This document shows, piece by piece, positions 36,601 to 44,300 of a stretch of DNA of 64,000 bases; the first letter of the stretch is position 1, and the number at the start of each line of letters is the position of its first letter. This DNA is from Rugalucina vietnamica (Eukaryota > Mollusca > Bivalvia > Lucinida > Lucinidae). Made by a program: the position numbers and the translations under genes. The notes under the pieces were generated by a model, which was given only the letters and a program-made list of their open reading frames with translations, made no database searches and was not told where the DNA came from. The stretch spans positions 44,880,395-44,944,394 of the forward strand of contig OZ024883.1 in the NCBI GenBank assembly GCA_964017185.1, given 5' to 3'.

Positions 36601-37632
36601 TAGCGAAAACAAAGGCGCTGATCAGCTTCGCTGATCTGCGCCTTTGTTTTCGCCTATGCAGATTGTTGGTTTTCCCATGGGGCAGCTCAAATATTGTAAC
36701 AGCATGTTACATGTTTCGTTCCCACCTGATGTGTGGGTTGATTTGAGGTTCAACATCCCACCAACAGCTATGATTGTAGGAATACAGAACCACGGTTTAA
36801 AGTCTCATTTGAAAAGCTAAAGAAGTCCTGAGTCAAACCTACAAACCCTAGTTTATAAGGTGAGTGGCTTAACCACCACACTACACAGCCTCCTACTTGA
36901 TAAGTGGGCTGTGGTTTTAACTTATGCTTTATTCCTTACAACGCCTACTAACCTCGTCAGATGTGGTCTTGTCCTGTGGTCTCTGTGGCGCTGGTGGGGA
37001 CCGTGACTGGGGTGGGGTGTGGGGCGGCAACAGGTCTGGTAATACACCACTTGTACCACTGTGACGGGGGGATTGGACTGCTGAAGAAAGGATAAAATAT
37101 CCAAGTCAACATTTTTTCGGGAACGTCGAAGCTAAAAGGGTACTATCCAGTGCTACGGTTAGTTTATGTCTTGTTTAATGACAGAACCTGCCACCAGTAA
37201 CGTTAAAACCCAGAATCTCTCAATTCAGAGTCTGACTACCATTAGGCTAGCAAGCCTTCGAACCACATGTCATATTACTTTGTATACATCAGGCATGCAC
37301 ATTTTTTCTAAATCATCACTGTTTATTCCTCTTTTGGGTAATACAGTCTTTAATGTTTCTATGGCCTTATCCTTATGGACGTCAAATTCATTTTTTTTTT
37401 CTAATTAAAATCATATGAGAATTTCATTTGATTTAATGCTTTCATCAGAAGTCTCATAAATGTTTTTGTTGATACGCAACCATTTTACAATAGTCTTACC
37501 TCCGAGCCCCCCTGGACAGGAGGAGTTGGATGACATTTTCTGCAGTCCCGAGTGTTTGCCCCCATTTCTCTGTAGGTCCCTGTCAGAGTGACGATGTCTC
37601 TTGGCATCTAGTTGCTCTGGTTCTGACTTGTT
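20156..37632 (-). CDS. MAP4K4: Misshapen-family germinal-centre kinase, C-terminal half with complete CNH domain (MAP4K4/TNIK/MINK1-like), 5' partial
   Basis: Serine/threonine MAP4Ks of this family act upstream of JNK signalling, in Rap2/NCK-linked cytoskeletal control, and in Hippo-pathway kinase phosphorylation. The C-terminal CNH domain is the regulatory and partner-binding part. Fourteen exons (listed separately) join without a frame break to 1467 nt, that is 488 codons plus stop. Residues 1-165 of this fragment are a Ser/Pro/His-rich linker. [16 protein letters not shown] starts the conserved block near residue 167, and the CNH domain runs to the end. Diagnostic strings are [97 protein letters not shown] and IYFMTL near the stop. 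All introns are GT-AG. The kinase domain and coiled-coil linker are not seen upstream to 64000. I cannot say which vertebrate paralogue is closest; an invertebrate single-copy msn orthologue is the natural inference. No convincing poly(A) signal was found downstream of the stop. Confidence 0.95.
20864..21105 (-). mobile_element. Hairpin MITE copy 8
   Basis: The copy starts CAGCCGCATCATGAG (aaat flank on the left), has the hairpin GCTTCGCAGTAACTGCGAAGG, and ends CTCGGGTCGTGAC. It lies in the last intron of the kinase gene, about 30 bp downstream of the donor side of exon 21134-21273. Confidence 0.88.
21134..21273 (-). CDS. MAP4K4: Kinase gene exon, CNH domain
   Basis: The 140-nt exon encodes (A)[18 protein letters not shown] through to KFLCERNDK. 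The acceptor is TCTACAG and the donor AAG|gtaata. The first codon is split (G|CG, Ala) with the exon at 24996-25076. This is one of the most conserved stretches of the Misshapen-family CNH domain. Confidence 0.96.
21322..24203. mobile_element. CTATAGCCCCGC-family satellite-carrier element with a 151-bp array
   Basis: The left end CTATAGCCCCGCTTCTGAGC and right end AAAGCGGGGCTATA are inverted. Eight units of about 151 bp (AATCAAGGGCCGTAACTCCG, ATCCCAAGCTAGATCTTGTC, AATGTTGATGTGCATACAAA, AAGATATTGAGCGGAAACGA) lead to GGACGGAAGGACGG and a first internal right end at about 22570-22625. Ten further units and a second identical tail and right end follow. Each block closes with a distinct last unit (GGGTTACAATCC, GTTAATGTGTATGC, GATAATGAACGG). 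It sits in a kinase-gene intron. Confidence 0.92.
24554..24696. repeat. Near-perfect 143-bp palindrome (foldback MITE)
   Basis: The arms are about 66 bp: ACAATTGTTGACTATTGAG, GATGTGATATCCAACAGAGA and CTACCAATATTG against their inverse. Only a few mismatches separate the arms, and the centre is CGGCTTCGCC. It is intronic. Confidence 0.95.
24996..25076 (-). CDS. MAP4K4: Kinase gene exon, CNH domain
   Basis: The 81-nt exon encodes [20 protein letters not shown] followed by ELPTSV. The acceptor is TTTTTCAG and the donor TTG|gtaaga. Both edge codons are split: A|AC (Asn) upstream and G|CG (Ala) downstream. The 3.7-kb intron after it holds the 151-bp tandem array. Confidence 0.95.
25404..25482 (-). 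CDS. MAP4K4: Kinase gene exon, CNH domain
   Basis: The 79-nt exon encodes [20 protein letters not shown] followed by MLLCYD. The acceptor is ATTTTAG and the donor GACA|gtaagt. It aligns with the conserved [21 protein letters not shown]-type block of vertebrate family members, with one more residue between IP.H and SPH not assessed. Confidence 0.94.
25961..26110 (-). CDS. MAP4K4: Kinase gene exon, CNH domain core
   Basis: The 150-nt exon is phase 0 at both ends and encodes 50 residues. They include [38 protein letters not shown] and LFDLYIPQH. The acceptor is GTTCCAG and the donor CAC|gtaagt. It is near-identical to the [18 protein letters not shown] block of vertebrate homologues. Confidence 0.97.
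26493..26593 (-). CDS. MAP4K4: Kinase gene exon, CNH domain
   Basis: The 101-nt exon encodes (V)[19 protein letters not shown] and [14 protein letters not shown]. The acceptor is ATTTCAG and the donor AAG|gtatgt. The [14 protein letters not shown] string is a family hallmark. Confidence 0.97.
26867..28001. mobile_element. TATACCCCCGGC-family satellite-carrier element
   Basis: The left end TATACCCCCGGC and right end GCCGGGGGTATA (27990-28001) are inverted. Units of about 180 bp contain GTGACCTAGATTTTGACCTC, TAGCCCCACCCC, CAAACCCTATAGGGTACC and GATCATTAGTTCATGAGATA. Two are clear (27540-27890) and two diverged ones lie to their left. A (CGAA)n/(CGGA)n tail (CGAACTAACGAACCAACGAA, 27917-27955) precedes the right end. 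It lies in a kinase-gene intron. Confidence 0.88.
27176..27207. repeat. Poly(A) run, about 32 bases
   Basis: This is an uninterrupted A tract inside the TATACCCCCGGC-ended element. Confidence 0.95.
28138..28201 (-). CDS. MAP4K4: Kinase gene exon, CNH domain
   Basis: The 64-nt exon encodes [20 protein letters not shown] plus I and a split Val codon. The acceptor is TTTCAG and the donor ATAG|gtaaca. A TIR element begins only 32 bp upstream of the exon (28233). The NDRRNGW start is shorter than the NDPEVEKKQGW found in vertebrates. Confidence 0.93.
28233..28759. mobile_element. TIR element with ends CACTGTGGTATATCTACACC
   Basis: The TIRs are about 50 bp: CACTGTGGTATATCTACACC, GGCACTTTGCGTTTCGTCC and CACCGGTGTTACA on the left match CACTGTAGTATATCTACACC .. 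GCCGGTGTCAACA on the inverted right. The core is about 420 bp, with no ORF. The left edge is 32 bp upstream of the kinase exon ending at 28201. Confidence 0.92.
29280..29425 (-). CDS. MAP4K4: Kinase gene exon, CNH domain
   Basis: The 146-nt exon encodes (V)[38 protein letters not shown] and [10 protein letters not shown]. The acceptor is GTTTCCAG and the donor TCT|gtaagt. It corresponds to the INRRRFQQMDVLEGLNVLV block of vertebrate homologues. Confidence 0.97.
29823..29888 (-). CDS. MAP4K4: Kinase gene exon, start of CNH blades
   Basis: The 66-nt exon encodes [20 protein letters not shown] plus K, with split codons on both sides (Gly upstream, Val downstream). The acceptor is GTTGTAG. The donor is AAAG|gttggt, weaker than the others in this gene. 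A hairpin MITE starts 32 bp upstream of the exon (29920). Confidence 0.95.
29920..30132 (+). mobile_element. Hairpin MITE copy 9, TSD atat
   Basis: The ends are GAGCCGCCTCGTGGG and ATGAGATGGCTC. The duplication atat is at 29916-29919 and 30133-30136. The central hairpin has collapsed to AGCTTCTGCGCC. It is intronic, 27 bp from exon 29823-29888 to the TSD. Confidence 0.94.
30495..30717 (+). mobile_element. Hairpin MITE copy 10, diverged
   Basis: Internal matches are GGTTTCCGACCTGGCCCGAC, CTTGAAATTTTGGATG, CGCTGATCAGCTGTGCAGTT and GCAGATTGTTGGTTTTC. Both ends are decayed. It is intronic, about 70 bp downstream of the donor side of exon 30787-30936. Confidence 0.85.
30787..30936 (-). CDS. MAP4K4: Kinase gene exon, linker to CNH boundary
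   Basis: The 150-nt exon encodes a Ser/Gln-rich stretch ([18 protein letters not shown]) followed by [19 protein letters not shown] and [14 protein letters not shown] resembles the VVNVNPTN motif that precedes [18 protein letters not shown] in vertebrate TNIK/MAP4K4. The acceptor is TTGCAG and the donor TGGG|gtaagg. Confidence 0.96.
31995..32097 (-). CDS. MAP4K4: Kinase gene exon, Ser-rich linker
   Basis: The 103-nt exon encodes [20 protein letters not shown] and [14 protein letters not shown]. The acceptor is CACTTTCAG and the donor TCAG|gtgagt. It joins in phase to the 30787-30936 exon. Similarity to the family is weak here, as expected for the variable linker; the call rests on splice sites and phase continuity. 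A hairpin MITE starts 45 bp upstream. Confidence 0.85.
32142..32348 (+). mobile_element. Hairpin MITE copy 11, TSD aaat
   Basis: The ends are GAGCCACCTCGTGGG and CACGAGATGGCTC, and the central hairpin is partly deleted (CAAAGAAGCTGATCTGCACC). The duplication aaat is at 32138-32141 and 32349-32352. It lies 44 bp upstream of exon 31995-32097. Confidence 0.94.
33084..34815. mobile_element. CpG-rich block with inverted CATACATGTGATATC ends
   Basis: ATACATGTGATATCTCC (33093) is inverted near 34790 (GATATCACATGTATGTACAT). Repeated AATCTCCCGATTT and AATCTCCCTATTT pieces lie just inside both ends. The interior (33880-34330) is unusually CpG-rich for this window and contains GATTGGCC and GGGCGGAGC. 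A T run of about 39 lies at 33650-33688. It could be a young transposon or hold a promoter; I cannot decide. Confidence 0.45.
35202..35434 (-). mobile_element. Hairpin MITE copy 12
   Basis: The ends are GAGCCGCCTCATGGG and CCCACGAGGCGGCT, in reverse orientation, with an intact hairpin GCTTCGCGGTAACCGCGAAGC. It is one of the least diverged copies. The right flank does not repeat the left attt. Confidence 0.93.
35954..35995 (-). CDS. MAP4K4: Kinase gene, candidate 42-nt microexon
   Basis: The 14-codon exon [14 protein letters not shown] is phase 0 at both ends. The acceptor is GACATTTCAG and the donor GAGAG|gtgggt. Its phases fit exactly between the exons ending TTSDE (36953-37080) and starting YRQAV (31995-32097), and skipping it would keep the frame. 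It may be a cassette exon. Support is splice signals and phase only. Confidence 0.7.
36469..36688 (+). mobile_element. Hairpin MITE copy 13, TSD aaat
   Basis: The ends are GAGCCACCTCGTGGG and CCATGGGGCAGCTC. The duplication aaat is at 36465-36468 and 36689-36692. The loop is shortened (GATCAGCTTCGCTGATC). It is intronic. Confidence 0.94.
36727..36898 (-). mobile_element. tRNA-derived SINE remnant
   Basis: On the minus strand the head has TAGTGTGGTGGTTAAG (A-box-like) and GGTTTGACTCAGG (B-box-like). The tail ends with GGTGGGATGTTGAACC, the inverse of the conserved CAACATCCCACC tail seen in other SINE pieces here. Confidence 0.55.
36953..37080 (-). CDS. MAP4K4: Kinase gene exon, Pro-rich linker with NAGNAG acceptor
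   Basis: The 128-nt exon encodes [20 protein letters not shown] and [20 protein letters not shown] then DE. The acceptor region reads TTCTTCAGCAG, so two tandem acceptors could include or drop one Ala codon. [11 protein letters not shown] resembles the INLPDLVQQSHSP stretch of vertebrate MAP4K4. The donor is GAG|gttagt. Confidence 0.87.
37500..37632 (-). CDS. MAP4K4: Kinase gene exon, polar linker (most 5' confident exon)
   Basis: The 133-nt exon encodes [39 protein letters not shown] and PGGLG. The acceptor is GTATTTCCAG and the donor GGAG|gtaaga. [13 protein letters not shown] is reminiscent of the KKRSGHSDSNG segment in vertebrate MAP4K4. It starts in phase 0. A hairpin MITE ends about 47 bp upstream (37680). 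Confidence 0.87.
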
Positions 37633-37679
37633 CTGGAAATACACAAAAACTTACATGAAAATCTAGGCACATTTGAGGT

Positions 37680-37912
37680 GCGACGCGAGAATACCGGTCT
37701 TCGCGGTTTCCGACCAGGTCCCACACAAACCTGCCTGTGCAGTCACAGAAGATGGCTAGAGGCTGGAAATTTTGGATTTAGAAAGTACTGTAGAAACTGT
37801 ATTATCCGTGTAGTGAAAACAAAGGCGCTGATCAGCTTCGCAGTTAATGCGAAGCTGATCTCCGCCTTTGTTTTCACCTAGGCAAAAATCTGGTTTTCTC
37901 ATGATGTGACTC
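37680..37912 (+). mobile_element. Hairpin MITE copy 14, CGAGAATACCGGTC subtype
   Basis: The copy starts GCGACGCGAGAATACCGGTC, has the hairpin GCTTCGCAGTTAATGCGAAGC, and ends GATGTGACTC. It is 47 bp upstream of kinase exon 37500-37632. Confidence 0.88.
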
Positions 37913-37939
37913 ATTTAAATAAGAAGTAAGTGAACATAC

Positions 37940-37976
37940 CACTGTCGCAGAACCCCTACTCCATGTATGACTTGTG
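37940..37976 (-). CDS. Kinase gene, weak candidate 37-nt upstream exon
   Basis: The frame TSHTWSRGSATV ends in phase 0 directly before a gtatgt donor, which would fit the phase-0 start of the 37500-37632 exon. The acceptor is GTGTCAG, with almost no pyrimidine tract. It could be chance; a real junction would have to be seen in RNA. Confidence 0.2.
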
Positions 37977-39290
37977 CTGACACTTCATTATTTGAATTAT
38001 AGCAAATAAACAGCACATATGACATTACTACATACAGTGTAAATGAGGATCAGAACAAAAGCCTATGACTTCTAGAGTTGTCTACAGATGAAGAACCGAC
38101 TGACAACTTTTGCAATGAATTGACAGTACAAGAAGCTGGTATCCTAGCCAAGGATTAAAGGTATTTATTGCATGTAAGCATCCTGCTCATTAACATAAAT
38201 CAATTAATTAAGTAGAAGCAGGAGTCTGACTGGGAATGCTTTAATAAAGTTAATGGGACAATAAAAGAAATAGAAGGAAGTCTACAATGGTAACAAGGGC
38301 TAGATCAATCAACTAAATGAATCGACTAATGCATATCAGGAATACCTGAACAATCATAAAATCTACTGGTTATAGACAAAATTACCACAAAGGTACAAGT
38401 CCATCCTACACCATTTTAAAGAAAAGTTTTGGTTTCATTATTGTTATCTTGCTAGTTAATATTTTTTCAGTCATTTTGGGACTGAGCCAGGTCTGCACTA
38501 TAAGAAATGAATCTAAATGCTCTTTACTTCAAGGACACAATTTGTCACCAGTAGGGTTCATATCAACAAAACCACCATGTTTGTGCCGCTGATGCTTGCT
38601 TGCTGTAGATGTGAAGGTGCAACAAAGCCAAGAGTTTGTGGCAGTGATTCCAGCATTCTAGGACAGATTGAGATTGCTCACACCACATATGAGCAACATT
38701 ATGTTGTGACACCTTTATAAGATTTCTCAAAGTCTACATCAAACAGAGTGGATGGTGACCAGGAGTGAAAGTTGTTCAGTCATTTCTTTCAACTCTGAAA
38801 TTGCAGAATATTCTGCCTCCTCCAAAACTAATCATCCTCTGACAGTTGCTGGACCAGAGAGACAGCCTGCAATCAGGCTATTTCATTCTGTTATTTTATT
38901 GACATAGCGAAAGTGGCAATAAGACATGTGAAGTGGTGTGAAATAATTCTTCCATTCCATTACATGTAATCAATAGCCGACCAATCAATATCTCTGTCAC
39001 CCTGCAAAATATTGGGAACACATTGTCCAGGGGGAATTCACCATATATGTAAGTATACAGAAATATGAGGTCCATTACAGATGAAGGAATATCAAAATGC
39101 CTTTGACCTCCTGCAAACACCAAGGTCAGTCAGTACATATTGGTCTGTCAATAGTGTCAAAAATTTGTATGCAAAATTAAGCATTATTTAAAGATCTTGC
39201 AGGGCACACACAATATTTTCAGTTAAATCTTTTCATACCAGACACCCTCCCCTCTCCTATACCAGCACCTAAATAATCATTCATGAAGTT
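37977..39290. other. No recognised feature
   Basis: This is an AT-rich stretch. A minus-strand frame at 38896-39123 is open but has no splice context or family that I recognise. Confidence 0.55.
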
Positions 39291-39440
39291 TTGCAGAAAG
39301 CGTGGAGGTATATCGGTGGAGTGTACAACTCAACAGGTCCTAGGTTCAACACCTACCAGTTTATCCTTGAGCAAGACACATTTACTCCTCATAGCAAACA
39401 ACAAAACAAAGTTTTCCAAGACAAGACATCAAACCTGCCA
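39291..39440 (+). mobile_element. tRNA-derived SINE remnant
   Basis: The segment shows an A-box-like TATATCGGTGGAGTG, a B-box-like AGGTTCAACACC, and the conserved downstream block CCTTGAGCAAGACACATTTA, ending in an AAC/A-rich tail. Confidence 0.55.
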
Positions 39441-40449
39441 AGTCAGTCTCTGTCTGTCACATACAGTCGGATAATTTCATTAGCATACAGAGCACGCCTC
39501 CCCAAAGACATTTCCAACATGTCCCAATTGGTACCATACAGATCCTATGTCTTATAATAGACAGACACTTTGAGCATTGAAGACCCTTATCATTTGGCTC
39601 TAACAATATGTAATGTGATCAAAGTATCAACATTTACAGTGATGTCCTAATAGACCAAACCTCTTTTTGTAACTGATTATTATGATGACATGTCCAAAAC
39701 CCTAGCAGAATTACATCTAGTCACTATGTGGTATATATTTCTCAAAGACTGACATACCCTCCCGTGGGACTTGTTCTTATTTGTCCCTATCAACCTGTCT
39801 AAATGAATCTTTTTTCTTTCTTTGGGACATGCTTGAGACTGATTGCGTTCTTGGCATGGCATGTTTGTAATAAAGTCATGCAAGATTCACAACTGGGCTT
39901 AATTGACCAACATTTCAAAACAAAGGGCATTTTGGATTCTTTAAGATATTGGAAAGTTTAAAAGTTTTGAAATCCACAACAAAGATAAGGGGGAGCCCTC
40001 TTCAGTAGCACAAGGTAATGTTTACTGACAGGTGTGTGTCAATCTGTCCCTGTTTATTTGGAGGGAAATTCAAGTAATATTATTGGGATTTAATAAGATA
40101 ATAGTAAAGAGCAACCTGAACCCTCTAAAGAATTTTTCTACATGAACTAACAGGTTACAAGCAACAACTGGGAACCTCAAGTACTTGTATAGACAATGTC
40201 TTCAGTCATTATCATTATCTTTTACTTGACATCAAAACTTCAAATGCCTATTCCTTGGAGTATGTTTTAAATATGAGATCAGTATGTGCATGTATTATTT
40301 TTTCTTTGCATTTGGCAAGCTATCTGTGAAGAACCAGATCAGAAGCTTCCAATGTTTTCTTGCTCTCAAAAAGGGGTCAATGCCTTCTTGAACAGGGGGC
40401 ATTCACGGAGACAGAACTCCAGTCTCCCACACATCACTAGTCTTCATAT

Positions 40450-40678
40450 GAGCCACATTGTGGAAAAACCAACAATGTAGTTTCCGAACAGGTGTGACAC
40501 AAACCAGCCTGTACAAGCACAGAAGAGAGCTAGAAGCATGAAATTTCGTATTTAGGAAGTAGAGGGATTGTACTATATGTGTAGTGAAAACAAAGGTGCT
40601 GATCAGCTTCGCGGTTACCGCTGATCTGCGCCTTTGTTTTCGCATACGCAAATTGTTGGTTTTCCCATGATGCGGCTC
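40450..40678 (+). mobile_element. Hairpin MITE copy 15, TSD atat
   Basis: The ends are GAGCCACATTGTGG and CATGATGCGGCTC. The duplication atat is at 40446-40449 and 40679-40682. Confidence 0.94.
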
Positions 40679-40993
40679 ATATGTCATAGAAAGTAATCCA
40701 ATATATTTTATGAACTTGTAATGACTAAATATGGGAAATCTGAGGCGAAAAATGGCATAAAATACTGTGATTGTAGAAGACATATTTTGATTAATTTGTC
40801 TGCATCTTTGTAGTGATCAGTGTGACAATCTGGAGCAGAGCTCTTCATTACAGATTTTGAATCAATTGATCCACTAAAAGGCTTTTCAATGATTTTATCC
40901 AAAAATTGCCTCACATTTGGTAGTGATTGTTTGGTGTTGGCTCAAAAGCAGTGCGGAAAAGTGAAAATACTGTGTGCAAATTCTTTATAAATG

Positions 40994-41164
40994 CATGGGC
41001 GGATCCAGAGGGGGGGGGGGGGGGGGGGGGGACAGGGGGTCCGGAGCCCCCCTGAAATTGCAAGATTATTAATTTTTGCCATGTTGAAATTGTTGAAATT
41101 TTCCGTCAGACCCCTTCTGGGAATTTGGAGCCCCCCCCCAGAAAATTTTCTGGATCCGCGCATG
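40994..41164. mobile_element. Short TIR element with a 22-bp G run
   Basis: The ends are CATGGGCGGATCCAGAG and TCTGGATCCGCGCATG, inverted. A run of 22 Gs at 41010-41031 and CCCCCCCCC near 41130 lie just inside the ends, so the arms can pair or form a G-quadruplex. Confidence 0.85.
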
Positions 41165-41304
41165 TACATGGTACCTACCACCAATGGTGTAAACATGTTT
41201 TTAACAATGTTTCAATCCTATGAGCCTCCTAATTTTTGAGTTCAGATGCAATCAACACCTAATGATCTTGGGAGTTGGATAGGCTGCAAGCCAGAGGGTC
41301 GATT

Positions 41305-44300
41305 GCTCCCCCCCCCTAGGGAATTTTGCAGACATACCCTATCTTAAAGAACAATTCAAGCTGAGTAGAATAAGAGATGTTTGCACCCTGAGCGTTGGGG
41401 CTTTATCCTGTTACAGCCTGTTACATATGTTACCTTAACAAAATTAAGAAATTATGATATGGTGTTTTCAGCTACAGAAAAGTGACAATAATTTATCATT
41501 TTACTCAACTTTTTCATACTGTCTGCTTGCTGTATGTCTATACTACATATTAAAATCGTTTGGACAAAAATTTGACCCACACTTACTGTAACATACGTAA
41601 CGTAATTTAAGATACCCTTTGAAAATACCACTTTTGAGTGATATCATTTACTTATACTGTTGCACTATTCATTTTTCCAAAGATATGAGAATTATTTCCA
41701 TCAGCATGTTCAATTGGCAGATAGAAAAAACAAGGTTTGTTTTCCTATCATGTATATATTGCCTTTAATGAAGTATTTAGTAGCCCTACCCCCAGTTTCA
41801 AATGCGAAATATTCTATTGCAACGAATGTGAAGTATGTAAAATACTTAATACTGTTGGATATATATCATAGTTTCTTGCTTATTTTACCATGACCCATGG
41901 CTCTGAGGATCTGTAACCAAGTATCTTGGATCAAAGATTTTGATCCAGAATGTAATATATGTAACATACATGTAATGAATAACGAAGGGCATTGTACATA
42001 GCAGGAATGCCAGTACAGGTCAGTCTAATTCTCTATTCCATTAGATATTTTGCAAATATATATCTTAAATGACAATTCAAGTTTGCTCCAATAAGAGATG
42101 TTTGCTTTATGTACATTGGAGCAAGTGTCTGTTACAGTATGTTACATATGTTACCATAATATGTTTTGAAAATAATGATATGGCAATTTTAGCGTCAGAA
42201 AAATAAGATTTTTATTATTCCATTCACCCAATTCATATAGTCTACAAGAAACATGTCCATTCTCAACACTAAAGTTGCTTGAGCAATAATATGACACCTA
42301 CAGTGTAATGTCTGTAACATATATTAAAATAACCCTTTCAAAATTAGCATTGTGAGTGACATCGTTTGTGTTTTTTTTAGTTACACATTCCAGCTTTTTT
42401 TCAAATATATGTGATTTTTTGCATTACCATGTTCAATGGAGGAGACGGAAAAATCCTATACTGTATATATTATACTAAATGGGTTATTTAGCAACCCTAC
42501 CCGCAGTTTCATAAGCCAAATTGTATTGCTAATTACGTAAAAAATGTAAATAATCGTTTCTAATGGCTGTATCTAATGTTGATAATTATTTGCTTATATT
42601 TCATGCCTATGGAGAACTATAGTTCTGAGTGGGTGTCACCAAGTATCTAGGCTCAGACATCTTAATGGGGAATGTAACGTATGTAACATATATGTATGAA
42701 TAAAGAATGACGTGGTCTACAATAGATATTTATGATGCTATTTCAAAAATAGTGTCAACACTTCACGTTTCCCAATGAATAATTTAAATTTTGGTGTAAA
42801 ACAAAACTAGAAATCTAATTCAGTTCTGATAATCATGTCTTTGGACCCCATAAATACTATTTTTAAACGTTTAGAAATCTCTTAAAAATGCAGAAAAATT
42901 AGGGTATTACTACAAAATCGTTTGTACTTGAACTGTTAATAGACCTAGAATGCTGAAAGTGGTGTCAAATAAATGGGACGGCAATGGACTAATGCCCTCA
43001 GTCGTCTAAATACATAATCTGAATTTCAGTTTTATGAATATTAATGAAAACTTTAGAAATTAGAGAAAATACATAACAAATAAGCAGGTATATCTACAAA
43101 ATGATTATGGTTTTTCAGCAAGCTAAAGTCTGAATGTGTTGAAAATGGCAAGGGCAATTTTCTATCATCCTTCTATAATAAAATGTCATTTGATGAGCAT
43201 TAATAAATATAATGGATAAATTAGATGTTGGCGATTAACCGCCGAAGAATTGAGGCGGGGTGCCTATTATACCAGATGAATCTTGGCTACTGGAAGTCCT
43301 AGACAGCTGAAATTGGTATCGACTGGTTGCTAAGACAATGTTCTTTAACCATATGATGTTATGAATAAATCATATGAATGTTTGTTTCATGAATTGCAAC
43401 AAGAACTTCAGAAATAGAGAAGATTTGCAGAAATGCGAAGGGGTATACCAACAAAATCACTTATATCTCCATTACCAATGGCTGTTCAGTAGTCAAAATG
43501 GCATCAAATGTTACTATTTGGTCACTTCAATAATGAATTGTTGTCATGTTATCACAAAATATATGAATCGTCATGTTGTCATGTATACATACCACAAAAC
43601 ATATGAGGCTAAAGGCAAAGATACACGCGTCCCTGTTGCTGGACACCCTTAATTGTTTGCTATATACCATTTTTATCAACGTTTTATGAATACCCATGAA
43701 AGTAAATCTGATATGATTTGTATATAAGAGCTCTGGGAAATGGTGCATTGTCCAAGCAAATATCTGATACCAATTAAACCCTCTAAGGCCATGAGCAGCC
43801 GGGATATAAGTGATTTTGTTGGTTTATCTCTTCATTTTTCTCTTATTTTCTCTTATTTATGAAGTTTAATTCTAATATTAGTGACCTTTATCAGATAAGA
43901 AGGTTTATATATCAGGTTACAGTGTTATAATTCATTGTCATAGCAATCATTTGATACCAGATTCAGCACAGTAGTGCTATTAGTAACCTAGACACAAGCC
44001 ATTTTGTAAGGTATACCCTCTTATTTTCCGTGATTCTTCTCCAGTCTGTAAACATTTCATTAATACGACGTATTCATTAAACTTAAAATAAGTTTATTCA
44101 TTTATCAGACTAGAAGACAAATTGCATAGCCCAAAGCATCAAGCTGCTACCACTTTTATCATTCTAGGCCTATTGACATGCCAGACACTAGTAATATGTA
44201 AGTATAAATGCTTTTTTTTCCGTGATTTTCCAAACCTTTTTTTTTATATCAATATTGATAAATATGCAAATGAGATAATTTTCAAATAGACCCAAAACAT

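Noticed and set aside
40942..41239. Gly- and Pro-rich frames on both strands near 41 kb
   Set aside because: They are translations of the G and C homopolymers in a TIR element.
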